A stretch of 64,000 nucleotides of DNA from Collinsella ureilytica (GTDB lineage Bacteria > Actinomycetota > Coriobacteriia > Coriobacteriales > Coriobacteriaceae), in NCBI RefSeq assembly GCF_019795105.1, contig NZ_JAIMFO010000009.1, forward strand, positions 1 through 64,000, read 5' to 3'. Positions within the stretch are counted from its first letter, which is position 1, and the number at the start of each line of letters is the position of its first letter. Shown here in pieces: positions 35,656-45,120 of this stretch. The notes under the pieces are model-generated. The model saw only the letters and a list, made by a program, of their open reading frames with translations, was not told the DNA's origin and did no database searches. A program made the translations under genes and the position numbers.

Positions 35656-36084
35656 ATGCTGGTATCAACAAAAGGGCGCTATGCCATTCGCATCTTGGTT
35701 GAGCTCGCAAGTTTTGGTGTGAATGCGCGGGTGCCTCTAAGAGAGATTGCGACTCGGCAAAACATTTCAGAAAAGTATCTTGAAAGTATTATCGCCATGC
35801 TTGTGCGAGCTGATTTGGTAGCTGGCGTGCGGGGCAAGGGTGGGGGCTATCGACTTGTACGGCCTGCAAAAGACATATCAGTTGGCGAGGTCTTGCGTGC
35901 ATCTGAGGGAAGTTTGGCACCGGTTGCCTGCCTGTGTGATACAGCAGATCCAGAGGAGCGTTCTCGGGAGGGCAGTTCGCTGAAGATGTGGGAAGAGCTT
36001 GAGCGAATCATTACTGAGTATGTGGATAGCATGACCATTGAGGACTTAAAAGAAGAGCCTGAGGTGTATTCCTATGTCATTTAG
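35656..36084 (+). CDS. Rrf2-family transcriptional regulator (CymR/IscR-like)
   Basis: 142 residues. The winged helix matches Rrf2: M-L-V-S-T-K-G-R-Y-A-I-R, V-P-L-R-E-I-A, Q-N-I-S-E-K-Y-L-E, V-R-G-K-G-G-G-Y-R-L. Only two cysteines (C-L-C) sit where IscR has three, so a classical IscR cluster is uncertain. Placement opposite cysK favours a CymR-like sensor of cysteine supply. ATG 35656 follows GAGAGGAA; the longer frame start lacks a good ribosome-binding site. Confidence 0.9.
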   Translation: MLVSTKGRYAIRILVELASFGVNARVPLREIATRQNISEKYLESIIAMLVRADLVAGVRGKGGGYRLVRPAKDISVGEVLRASEGSLAPVACLCDTADPEERSREGSSLKMWEELERIITEYVDSMTIEDLKEEPEVYSYVI

Positions 36085-36245
36085 GGCGGTGAGTCTTAGG
36101 CGCTCTTCAAGCGAGTGCATGCACACACGCGTGTATTCGAATGTGATGGCGTGCAAAATAGCTGCCTTATATCTTGTAAGATGACCCCTCGAGGACGAGA
36201 ATTGAATATGACCGTATACGGGCTGTAAGGATGCAAAGTAAACGC

Positions 36246-36261
36246 TTCACAACGTTGTGAA
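36246..36261. promoter_or_regulatory. 16-bp perfect palindrome upstream of the adhesin pseudogene
   Basis: TTCACAACGTTGTGAA is a perfect palindrome 118 bp before the adhesin start. The half-site GTTGTGAA/TTCACAAC recalls Crp- or Rex-type half-sites in altered order. It is probably an operator of an unidentified regulator. Confidence 0.45.
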
Positions 36262-36378
36262 ATTAATCTAAAAAATAACCCTCTAATCTGCTGGGCTCAT
36301 ATAAAAATGGATCGAATAGGGTGGAATGCTCGGTGGTAAGTCTTTCCGCTCGGCAGGTATATGAAGGAGCAGCGATTT

Positions 36379-38704
36379 ATGAATATCCTCGCTCGTGTAA
36401 CGTCGGCATTACTCGTGTTTGCCTTGGCGTTTTCCAACCCAGGTACAACAGCAGTGATCCATGCCCTGAGCGTCTCTGAGCTCGATGCTTCGAGCTCTGC
36501 CCTTGGCCAAGCTGATCAGGGTTTGAATGCTGAGGTGCTCCTACAACCAAGTGAGCAAGCTCCTGCATCCGGTCCATCGCCTGAAGATGCTGCTACACCA
36601 GAACAGGCAGAGGATAGATCAATCTTGAACATGCCTGACCTTGCTACACAAGCACGTGAGCCACGCCAGGAGGGGTCAGAACCTGTGTTGACCGGTCCTG
36701 TTTCTGAAAAGGATGAGGAGCAAGATCCAGTAGATAGTGGCCGGATTTACCCTTAAGGTTGCCAGCATTAATGATAAGGGTCAATTAGAGGACGGCAAAA
36801 CCGATTACTACACCTATGAGCCTATTAACGATGCCGTTGACTTTGATATTTCGGGCAAAGACTATATTTTGCACGATGCATATATGATCATTAGGCTGCC
36901 TCGAACCTTTAAGCTCTATTCAATTTCCTTTGTTGATTCGCAGGTTGGTACAACCGAACGTGGGCAGACTGCTACGCATACCTATATTCGCTATAATTTC
37001 CCGACTCTTACCGGAGGATTTCATTCAACCTATCCTGTGAGCCTGCGCATCAATGGAAATTATGCTGCTATTGGCGAGAGCTTTCCTTTGGAAGTAGCGC
37101 AATATGACTCCACTGGTAAAGAACTTGCAAAGACCGAGCGTGTGTATACGGCAAAGTGGCGTACATACGAATCATTTTCAGTATCGCAAGGCATTTCTGG
37201 CGCTAAGAGTTTGGCGAGCGATAGGATTACAGCGGCCCTTGATGGCGTGGAGGTCGGTACGACTCAAGCCGCAATAGACTCCGCGAACGGGCATCGTAGA
37301 GTAGCTGATTTAGTTGTTGACGATTTGAATGCCACAACAATTGAGTCGCCGATTACTTCATCCGTTCAGTTTACGGCAACAGTCGTGCCAATTTCAGGCA
37401 TAAATTCCGGGTGGGGCATGTCGAAGGAAACCAGACTAAAAACCGTTATGACGTTACCGCCAGGTGTGGTGGCAAAAAATCTTAAAGAGGGCGTCCAGTC
37501 AGAAACATTGCCAGACGGCTCGACTCGTCTTACCTATATAGGAAAACCGTTTATGTCATTTTTTGGCAGTAGTGCATCAAAGCAGCGACCCGCATATTAG
37601 CGATTCTCAATGATGGCGATCGGGGCACGGAGCTCTCGTTTGAGGGAGCACCGTTCAAGCAAGATTTACGTGTTACAGCTGTGCTTACGCTGAATTGCAA
37701 TGAGGATGGCAGTGGCGGCGTTGAGCTGGGGAAGCGCGAAGAGACCTTTTACTTTAACCCGGCACCCTACAATCGGTATGGCTGGCTTGCTATCAACAAG
37801 ACCAGCAGTGTGAACTGTGTTCACGGTAAAGACACCTGTAACTCTTCGAGTATCTATTCCTATCAAGATGGACATTACTACAATCTCACCGAAGACTTAA
37901 CTGACCCGGGCATGGGAGCACGGATACGGATTGGCAATCAAAATAATGGCTCATCACCTACGAATAAGTACCAAGGTGGAGATGCTGGTGAGATATTTGA
38001 AATCCACTCCGAGCTCAAGAGTGATCTCATAACCTATACGACCTTTAGAATTGATGATGAAATTGATAATGTCTATACCGATAAGCTTTCTAAAGAGGAA
38101 CTAGCTCGCAAGACTGCTGCTGTAAAACGAGTGATTAATGAGGGCAATACCCGTCTTTTTGGTGTACGAGCTGATAAGTCTGAAAAGCTCATTAAAGAGC
38201 ATGTTCAGATGGGAGAAACAATCCCGATCGTATAAGAGGGTGAGCGGGAGTTTACACGCCTCGTGCTTCGTTTTGATCCATCAGTCATCATAGATAATCA
38301 GGGTATTCAGTGCTCTGAGTATTATGACCTGGTGCAGGCCGAGAAGGATCGGTTCAATAAAGAAGGCCTTACTACCGATAAGGGAACGTATCGCTCGGAA
38401 GCGTATGTGAGCTTTAAGCTTCCAAATATGACGGGGAGAGACTCGAGGTCTTCCGATACTTCCGTTTCTGTTGTTCCGCAGGTGCTGGAACCAAACCAGC
38501 CTGAGAATCAGGATATGACGGTGGAATACAAAACGGGTGGTGCCCCATTCAATCTCAATGTGGGATCGCTCTTGCCTAACCGAAACTATTCAGGCAACGG
38601 TGGAAATTACGACAAGAGAACCGAAGTGCATAAGATGCGTACGGTTACGATTTTGCCTGATGGTGTTGAGTACGACGGGTGGATGCGTTCTTATTACAAT
38701 CTTA
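36379..38704 (+). pseudogene. Broken cell-surface adhesin, 5' part
   Basis: A signal peptide (start at 36379 after AAGGAG, hydrophobic core L-L-V-F-A-L-A-F) opens a large secreted protein with an acidic Pro/Ser-rich region and then beta-rich adhesin-like sequence. The frame is broken. It shifts near 36740 (the N-terminal frame stops at 36756 while coherent sequence resumes in another frame with V-A-G-F-T-L-K-V), shifts back between about 37575 and 37598, and has an in-frame TAA at 38233-38235. It is then cut at 38705 by IS30 transposase sequence. Coherent protein before and after each lesion argues for one decayed gene. The lost 3' end may correspond to the CnaB-LPKTG fragment near 50 kb. Confidence 0.8.
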
Positions 38705-39340
38705 ATTAGCTATACCGATTTGCCGCTTCCTAGACGTCGCAGACAAGCTTATGCTGATGTGCTTCGTCATTCGCATAACAACATCCAAGGTACCTCGATT
38801 GAAGAACGTCCAAAATCAGTTGGGACAAGAGCAGAGTTTGGGCATTGGGAAGGCGATTTGATAGTAGGGACTCGAGGTACGCGAACGGTTTGTTTGACGT
38901 TACTCGAGAGAAAAACCCGCTATGTCGTGGCAACATTGTTGCCAACCCGTCATGCAGCAGGTGTGGTGCGCGCAATCGACAATCTAGAGGCGATGCTTAA
39001 GGATCGCTTCAGTGATGTTTTCAAATCGATCACGTTTGATAATGGATCTGAGTTTTCAGACTTCAAATCCATCGAACGATCGTGTGCAGATGCTTCGCGA
39101 ACTCGAACGAAAGTGTACTATGCCCATCCCTACCGCTCAGGCGAACGGGGCTCAAATGAGAATGCGAACGGCCTATTGAGGCGTGCTGGACTCAGAAAAG
39201 GCAAAGATTTAGGGAAGATACCAGCAAAAGTTTTTGATCGGGCGGTTCGCTGGGTTAATGAACTACCTCGAAGCATTTTCTACTATGCACCTGCTCTAGA
39301 AATGTTTGAAGCCGAAATCGGCATGCAGCTAATCTTGTGA
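38705..39340 (+). pseudogene. IS30 transposase, catalytic C-terminal half
   Basis: Integrase core of IS30 type: G-H-W-E-G-D-L-I-V-G with the first Asp, T-F-D-N-G-S-E-F with the second, and Y-R-S-G-E-R-G-S-N-E-N with the catalytic Glu. It enters directly from adhesin sequence through I-S-Y-T-D-L and has no start codon of its own in the proper place. Without the N-terminal DNA-binding part it should be inactive. Confidence 0.85.
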
Positions 39341-39564
39341 ACATCTTAGCGCATAACAAAGACATAATGAATCTGATCAGTTAAGAGTTGAGATCGCTCG
39401 GCTCTGATAGCTCAAAGATGGTCTGTTGGGGTCTATTTTGAGCATAAAGAGGCGATTGGGTTGCCTCGGGGTTGCTCCACCGCCCCATTAATCACTCGCT
39501 TCTGTCCTCAATCCGTGTTAGACTGCCCAAAAGAGGGCGGTGGAGCAGTTCCCTTTACAATTCA

Positions 39565-39986
39565 CAAATCGGTATAGCTAATCGCTAACACCTCAGCATG
39601 GATGTAGTTGTAAAGCGTTTTAACACACATCCAGGTTTTGATTAGCTTGTTTCGTTTGGCATATCCCAGAGCTGCAGCGGGTGACCATTTGTTTTCACGC
39701 ATCAGATTTGTTAATACCTCAGCGGTCACGTGATCGTGAGCAATTTTGAGACCGGTACCTTTTTTGCTTGGCGCTGTCGTGCCATGCGTTGAGCATAGTC
39801 AGCTTTATAGACATGGGTATAACCAAAATCGTTTTGTTGTTTTACACGTCCATGTTTGATCTCACGTTGAATAGTTGAACGCGCCCGCCCAAGACGCCTA
39901 GCAATTTCAGAGATTGAGGTTTTCGATGCAAGCTCAATTTCAATTACATAGCGCTCATTCTCGTTGAGATACTTCCCTGTCCTCAT
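39565..39986 (-). pseudogene. IS30 transposase, N-terminal helix-turn-helix half
   Basis: Starts M-R-T-G-K-Y-L-N-E-N with the IS30 helix-turn-helix (S-I-S-E-I-A-R-R-L-G-R-A-R-S-T-I-Q-R-E-I). The first frame stops at 39726. Coherent sequence (G-L-K-I-A-H-D-H ... I-S-Y-T-D-L) continues in the -1 frame from an A-AAA-AAG heptamer at 39765-39759, so the switch is either a one-base lesion or programmed frameshifting. It ends at the inversion breakpoint with a TGA just past it. Confidence 0.75.
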
Positions 39987-40174
39987 CTAAATCAGCCTCA
40001 CATTTTTCAGAATGATCGATGGCCGAAAGACACCCAGCAAAAACCAAAACACTCCGATACGCACAACAAACAGCGTACAAGCTCCGCGATAAACATAACC
40101 GCTCAGATATATACATTGCAAAACAATACTTTAACCGCATCGATAAAATGCGTGATATATCCGTTCTCAGAAGA

Positions 40175-41947
40175 TCATACCTGACAGCTCTTTCCGATAG
40201 ATGTATTTCCTAACCTCCAACCAGCAGCTGCACGGCGCACCTCTATAAAGCGGCGGTAGATACCTTCCTCACACATGAGCTCCTCGTGCGTGCCGCGCTG
40301 GACAATTCGCCCACTGTTCATCACAAGTATCTGATCGGCATCACGTACCGTGTTAAGCCGATGAGCTATGGTTACCAGAGTCTTGCCCTGCGTAAGCTCT
40401 GCAAGGGCAGCCATAAGAAGATGCTCATTCTCCGGGTCGACCGAGCTCGTTGCTTCGTCGAGAATCACAATGGGTGCATCTTTCATAATGGCGCGTGCAA
40501 TGGACACACGTTGACGCTCTCCACCAGAGAGATTCGAGCCTCCCTCTTCTAAAACAGTGTCATAACCCTGCGGTAGCTCCATAATAAAGTCATGACAACG
40601 CGCTCGCTTCGCGGCTGCTATAACCTGCTCACGCGTAGCATCAGGTCTTCCAAAACGGATATTATTCTCTACCGTATCATTGAACAGGTATACATTTTGA
40701 AAAACCATCGATATATGAGAATGCAGACTCTCAGCCGTTCCCGTGCGCACATCGGCTCCTCCAACGGTAACACGCCCCTTGTCAACATCCCAAAAACGCG
40801 CGAGTAAATTCACCAGCGTGGTCTTACCTGAACCGCTTGGCCCCACAAGCGCACATGTTGTGCCTTCCGGAATAGTAAGCGTTACGTCATCAATCGTATA
40901 ACGGCTCCCATCGTAGGAAAACGAGACGTCTTCCATCGCAAGATCAAACCCTTTGCAGCAAAGAGGAGCATCTGTTACATCTTGCTTCGGAACTGCGCAT
41001 ACGTCATCAATACGATCAAGCTCTCCCTCAATCTTCTTCGTAAGAAAAGCGCTATTGTTTGCCATGATGAGCTCGGCGTAAATCATAAAAGCTGCAACCA
41101 ACAGCGTAAGCGCCCAAGAAAGCGGAAGCGCACCTCCCAGATACAAAAAGCATGAAGCAAACAGGACTGCGCAGCTGGCAAGATTGAATACAAGTGCATA
41201 GAGCTTGAGTACGCCCTGAGCGGCCTGCTCTTGTTTGAAATCGGCCTTTCGCTTGCGCTCAAAAGATGCCTTTGCCGCCGCCAAAGCCTCATCGGGTGTC
41301 GCAAACGTACGCAACACTGCCATTCCCCGAGCATATTCGATAATCGCGTCGGTCATATCCTCCTGAGCAGCTGTAACCTCACGGGTAACGAGAGTTGACC
41401 GCCGGCGCAACCATTCGAGAACAACAAGGCCAACCGCAATCCCGCTCAATGTGATAAACGCAACCGGCGGTGCAAACACCAAAAAATAGAGGCTCATAAT
41501 GACTGCCATCGCCACGCCCGCTGACAGCCCTGTCAAGCAGATGGTCATAAACTCTTCAAGCTGATGAACAGTTGTGGTGAGTGTTGTTGTAATGACTGAA
41601 AGGCGCTGATCGGAAAAATATCCCATAGGAGCTCCCTTCAGGCGGTCACCCACCCGAAGGCGCAGATCACGAAATATATGGAAACCCTCCGCATCCATCT
41701 TAATGTCAACAAGATACTGAAATACAAACTGACCGGTAACGCTCACAAGAAGTATGCCGAGACACTGCAGTATGATTTCTGAGCCAAGATGCTCACGATT
41801 CTCCAACACCCACCACACTGCCGCAAGCATACCCGCCATGAAAAACGCCTTGAAAACGTTGCATACCATTCCAACGATAAGACTCCGCCGTGACGAAGCG
41901 GAAAAGCTGCCCGCCAACGTAAGGATCCTTTTCATAATCGCCAACAT
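40175..41947 (-). CDS. ABC exporter half-transporter (permease-ATPase), second subunit
   Basis: 590 residues with the TMD-NBD layout of type IV ABC exporters: six membrane helices (about 15-300), then Walker A G-P-S-G-S-G-K-T-T, Q-loop F-Q-N-V, signature L-S-G-G-E-R-Q-R-V, Walker B I-V-I-L-D-E-A-T-S and A-H-R. The ATG follows directly on the TAG of the upstream partner with AGGGAGG inside it, so expression is tightly coupled. Two such genes with a divergent AraC regulator recall YbtPQ/IrtAB-type systems linked to siderophore or metal handling. The substrate is not determined. Confidence 0.9.
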   Translation of the reverse strand: MLAIMKRILTLAGSFSASSRRSLIVGMVCNVFKAFFMAGMLAAVWWVLENREHLGSEIILQCLGILLVSVTGQFVFQYLVDIKMDAEGFHIFRDLRLRVGDRLKGAPMGYFSDQRLSVITTTLTTTVHQLEEFMTICLTGLSAGVAMAVIMSLYFLVFAPPVAFITLSGIAVGLVVLEWLRRRSTLVTREVTAAQEDMTDAIIEYARGMAVLRTFATPDEALAAAKASFERKRKADFKQEQAAQGVLKLYALVFNLASCAVLFASCFLYLGGALPLSWALTLLVAAFMIYAELIMANNSAFLTKKIEGELDRIDDVCAVPKQDVTDAPLCCKGFDLAMEDVSFSYDGSRYTIDDVTLTIPEGTTCALVGPSGSGKTTLVNLLARFWDVDKGRVTVGGADVRTGTAESLHSHISMVFQNVYLFNDTVENNIRFGRPDATREQVIAAAKRARCHDFIMELPQGYDTVLEEGGSNLSGGERQRVSIARAIMKDAPIVILDEATSSVDPENEHLLMAALAELTQGKTLVTIAHRLNTVRDADQILVMNSGRIVQRGTHEELMCEEGIYRRFIEVRRAAAGWRLGNTSIGKSCQV

Positions 41948-43723
41948 CTAGTCCTCCCTACCTGCATCGCGGATAGAAGCTGTATGCTCCGCCCACATGC
42001 GCGCATACAAAGGACAGCACATGAGAAGTTCATCATGTGATCCACACGCCACCACGCGCCCCGCATCCATTACGATTATCTGATCCGCCCCCATAACCGT
42101 TGAAAGCCGATGGGCTATGGTCACAAGCGTCTTACCTGCTACAAGCTCCTCGATAGCGCGCTCCATCACTGCCTCAATCTCAGGATCGGCGTATGCCGTT
42201 GCTTCGTCGAGAATCACCACATCCGCATCTTTTAAGATTGCTCGCGCGATAGTGATGCGTTGTCGCTCTCCACCGGAGAGTTTTGCACCAGCCTCTCCTG
42301 CCAAGGTGTTATAACCCTGCGGTAAAGACTCTATAAACTCATGCGCACCTGCCGCACGTGCGGCACGCTTAACTTCATCATCTGTGGCCTGTGGCCTACC
42401 GAGACGAATGTTTTCTGCGATTGTCATATCAAATAGAAATGTTTCCTGTGCAACATAAGAAACATGCTCCATAAGTTGTCCAAAGGGAATATCTTGAACG
42501 TTATATCCGCCGTAGCGAATCGTACCGCAGCTCACATCCCAAAATCCCGCCATGAGTTTCGCAATGGTGGATTTTCCTGAGCCTGATGGACCAACAATCG
42601 CCGTCATGGTACCGGGTTCTGTACGAAAGGACACCCCGTGAAGCACTTCCAGGCCTTCATGATATGAGAACGATACATCTTCAAAAGAAAACGACTCACG
42701 AGACAACTCTACTCGCTTTGAGGGTCGAACAAGCTCGGGAAGTCCTAAGAAGTCCCACACCACATTCAGGCACACGTCCATCCTCGAAATCTGGCTGGCG
42801 GCCTGAGCAAACTTCAACACGCCCCCAATGAAGCTTAAGGGTATCGTGATACACACCATGAATTCCGGCAGGGTAATCTCACCAACCGACATCAACCAAA
42901 CCCCAAGAGGAAGGGTGAATAAAAGCGTGCACGGCACAACCGATTTCACCAGTGCCATCCACACCCAGCTCTCGCGGAACCAATCGAGTGTCGAATCATG
43001 ATAGGCGGCAACGGCTTTGGAAAACATACTGTATGAAGATGCACTTCGACCAAACGCCTTAATAACCTGAATACCATTGACGTACTCGACAAGCGTTGAG
43101 TTCATCTTCTGTTCGCTTTCAATATAGCGAGCCATTTTCACTTCGTACCCACGCATCATGCCAAGGTAAAATAACACTCCAAGTGGAATTGTCGCGATAC
43201 CTGCCAACCCCATACGCCAATCAACAGCAAACACGATCACCATCGCAAGCACAGGCGCAAACACATTGCTGGGAAGCTCGGGCATGAAATGTGCAATAGC
43301 ATCCTCAAGCTGATTTACATTGTCAACAAAGCGGTTCTTAAAGGTTCCTGTTGGTGTATCTACAATCGTTCCCATGGGAACGCGAGCCATCTTTTCTGCC
43401 ATCTCATCGCGTATTGTACGCAGAGCCCTAAAAGCAATGTCGTGACTCATCATAGAAGATCGCCATGTGAGAAAGAATTTTACTACCTGGGCAACCGCCG
43501 CTACAACAGAAAGCTCGGCTGCCGCCTCAAGGGTCAGCGTGCCTTGCAAGAGCCCGGCTGCCAGCATGGCTACCACAACATAGGGCACCATGCCAAATGC
43601 CTCTCCCATACAAGCCATAACGAGAGAAACTATCATTTTCCCTTTGTCGGGTCGCATAAAGTAGAGCAGCTTTGCAAATGCACTTGGGCGTGCATCTTGA
43701 TCTTTAGGAACTGCCTTTCCCAT
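41948..43723 (-). CDS. ABC exporter half-transporter (permease-ATPase), first subunit
   Basis: 591 residues. Six membrane helices, then Walker A G-P-S-G-S-G-K-S-T, signature L-S-G-G-E-R-Q-R-I, Walker B V-V-I-L-D-E-A-T-A and H-loop I-A-H-R. The catalytic Glu after Walker B is present in both partners, so both sites could hydrolyse ATP. ATG 43723 follows GAGGTGAGC; the frame opening to 43795 lies in repeat DNA and is not used. It is first of a two-gene unit divergent from the AraC regulator. Confidence 0.9.
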   Translation of the reverse strand: MGKAVPKDQDARPSAFAKLLYFMRPDKGKMIVSLVMACMGEAFGMVPYVVVAMLAAGLLQGTLTLEAAAELSVVAAVAQVVKFFLTWRSSMMSHDIAFRALRTIRDEMAEKMARVPMGTIVDTPTGTFKNRFVDNVNQLEDAIAHFMPELPSNVFAPVLAMVIVFAVDWRMGLAGIATIPLGVLFYLGMMRGYEVKMARYIESEQKMNSTLVEYVNGIQVIKAFGRSASSYSMFSKAVAAYHDSTLDWFRESWVWMALVKSVVPCTLLFTLPLGVWLMSVGEITLPEFMVCITIPLSFIGGVLKFAQAASQISRMDVCLNVVWDFLGLPELVRPSKRVELSRESFSFEDVSFSYHEGLEVLHGVSFRTEPGTMTAIVGPSGSGKSTIAKLMAGFWDVSCGTIRYGGYNVQDIPFGQLMEHVSYVAQETFLFDMTIAENIRLGRPQATDDEVKRAARAAGAHEFIESLPQGYNTLAGEAGAKLSGGERQRITIARAILKDADVVILDEATAYADPEIEAVMERAIEELVAGKTLVTIAHRLSTVMGADQIIVMDAGRVVACGSHDELLMCCPLYARMWAEHTASIRDAGRED

Positions 43724-43783
43724 AAAGCTCACCTCTCTTTTGGTTTTATCACGAATAGATTCATAACGTGTGCACCGATCATT

Positions 43784-43893
43784 CAAAGCGCTCATTGCAG
43801 GTCATCGCGGGCGTCCACTCATCACTCAAAGCACTCATTGCGGGTCATCGCGGGCGTCCACTCATCACTCAAAGCACTCATTGCGGGTCATGA
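43784..43893. repeat. 43-bp direct repeats, about 2.5 copies, in the exporter/AraC intergenic region
   Basis: CTCATTGC(A/G)GGTCA recurs at 43791, 43834 and 43877, an exact 43-bp period. The second copy is near-perfect and the last is truncated. The array sits upstream of the exporter operon and opposite the AraC gene, a plausible place for regulator binding. The spacing is close to four helical turns. Confidence 0.8.
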
Positions 43894-44155
43894 CAATCAC
43901 CCTTGACACCCAACGCGAACTTTCTGCACAACCTTGCGACTCCCTATAGGTCACCGTCATTAAATCCACGGGAAGACTCATCACATGCAACACCCTTCGC
44001 ATCTCAGCTGAACACCGCAATTATAAGTTAGCAGCTACAAACTTTAATCTATAATGGACTGAACATGGATTCAGCGAGCCGCTCAACCTGCACATGCGGC
44101 TCAATACGGAGAAAAAACGTCTCAACACGGAAGAAATCGCCTGGAGAGCAATCAG

Positions 44156-45118
44156 ATGGAGAGCTTGGAAGAAAACCTTTACAGCGCCGCGTTTCAAAAA
44201 TGGGGATTCTCACACTCCCAACAGACGCATGGATACGGGCCTGATGGAGTTTTGCGTACCGTCGAAAACGAATTTGGCACAGGTGAGTACTGGTCTTACT
44301 TTCGCGGCAACCTCTTCGCAATCAATTGCTTCAAGATAAAGTTCACAAAAGACAGGGTGCTGACGTATCGATGTAGCGAGCATCTCAGCATAACGTTCTA
44401 CGACAAGATTACAGGTTTAACGCAGAGGCAAGGAGCCCCACTGAGCGCCGGGGCGATATCGGTATATCTTGGAGGAGAAGGGCAGGAGTATCAGGCATAC
44501 GCGTGCAAAGGCGCCTCGATAAGAGGCACCTCGATTACCTTTTCACCTGATTATTACCGCACATATCTACAACGCAGATTCGGCACGCTGGGAGATATAA
44601 GAAGGGCCTTTTTGGAAATTGACGGAAAACGAGATATGCCGGATCTTATCAACCTGCTCAGGAAAGCCCGAAATTACAAAGGCACAGGCGCAGCTGCAGA
44701 GCTCTTCTATGAAGGGGTTATTTCAGAAGCAGTTGCTCTTGTGATGCAACATTCTTCTCTCTATCCCAAAAATCACATCGAGATGTATGTTACCGGCGAA
44801 GATCGCAAAGCTATTGATTTTATCTGCGAGTATATTGCCTGTCATCTTGAAGAGAATCTCTCGTGCGCCCACCTGGCGCGCCAACTCTATATAGGGAAAA
44901 CAAAGTTGAAAACCCTCTTCAAGGCGACGACAGGGATGTCACCATCTGGCTATATTATGCGCGAACGCATGGAGAAAGCGTCACGCCTGCTTATCGAAAC
45001 CGACTGCTCAATAGCCGAAATCGGCAAAAAGGTAGGCTACGCCAAACCGGGTGCATTTACCGAAGCGTTTCGAAGAGAAAAAGGCTTAACGCCCACACAG
45101 TTTAGAAAACGCTGCTGA
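44156..45118 (+). CDS. AraC-family transcriptional regulator
   Basis: 320 residues. The C-terminal 100 residues hold two helix-turn-helix motifs of AraC type (C-A-H-L-A-R-Q-L-Y-I-G-K-T-K-L, and S-I-A-E-I-G-K-K-V-G-Y-A-K-P-G-A-F-T-E-A-F-R). The N-terminal 200 residues are a ligand-sensing domain with no specific signature (G-E-Y-W-S-Y-F-R-G-N, G-T-S-I-T-F-S-P-D-Y-Y), as in regulators of iron/siderophore genes. GGAGAG precedes the ATG. It is divergent from the ABC exporter pair, which it most likely controls. Confidence 0.9.
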   Translation: MESLEENLYSAAFQKWGFSHSQQTHGYGPDGVLRTVENEFGTGEYWSYFRGNLFAINCFKIKFTKDRVLTYRCSEHLSITFYDKITGLTQRQGAPLSAGAISVYLGGEGQEYQAYACKGASIRGTSITFSPDYYRTYLQRRFGTLGDIRRAFLEIDGKRDMPDLINLLRKARNYKGTGAAAELFYEGVISEAVALVMQHSSLYPKNHIEMYVTGEDRKAIDFICEYIACHLEENLSCAHLARQLYIGKTKLKTLFKATTGMSPSGYIMRERMEKASRLLIETDCSIAEIGKKVGYAKPGAFTEAFRREKGLTPTQFRKRC

Positions 45119-45120
45119 TA

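Larger units (their letters stand above)
38705..40010. mobile_element. IS30-family element with internally inverted transposase
   Basis: The DDE half of an IS30 transposase lies on the plus strand (38705-39340), while its helix-turn-helix half lies on the minus strand (39986-39565). Both halves break at the same 18-bp sequence ATTAGCTATACCGATTTG (38705-38722), present inverted at 39565-39582. Re-inverting the 878 bp between them rejoins the two halves into one transposase on the minus strand. An imperfect inverted repeat (39472-39485 with 39535-39548) may mark an IS end; exact termini are not certain. Confidence 0.75.

Noticed and set aside
39472-39548. Pair of GCTCCACCGCC/GGCGGTGGAGC repeats as definite IS30 ends
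   Set aside because: They lie together on one side of the element and do not bracket it, and no target-site duplication could be confirmed.
40019-40213. 64-codon plus-strand ORF between the IS element and exporter genes
   Set aside because: No start signal, atypical codon use, and it overlaps the exporter stop; more likely flanking mobile DNA.
43289-43906. 205-codon plus-strand ORF across the ABC exporter start and repeats
   Set aside because: It is mostly antisense to the first exporter gene, and its tail is translated from the 43-bp repeats; no ribosome-binding site or family.
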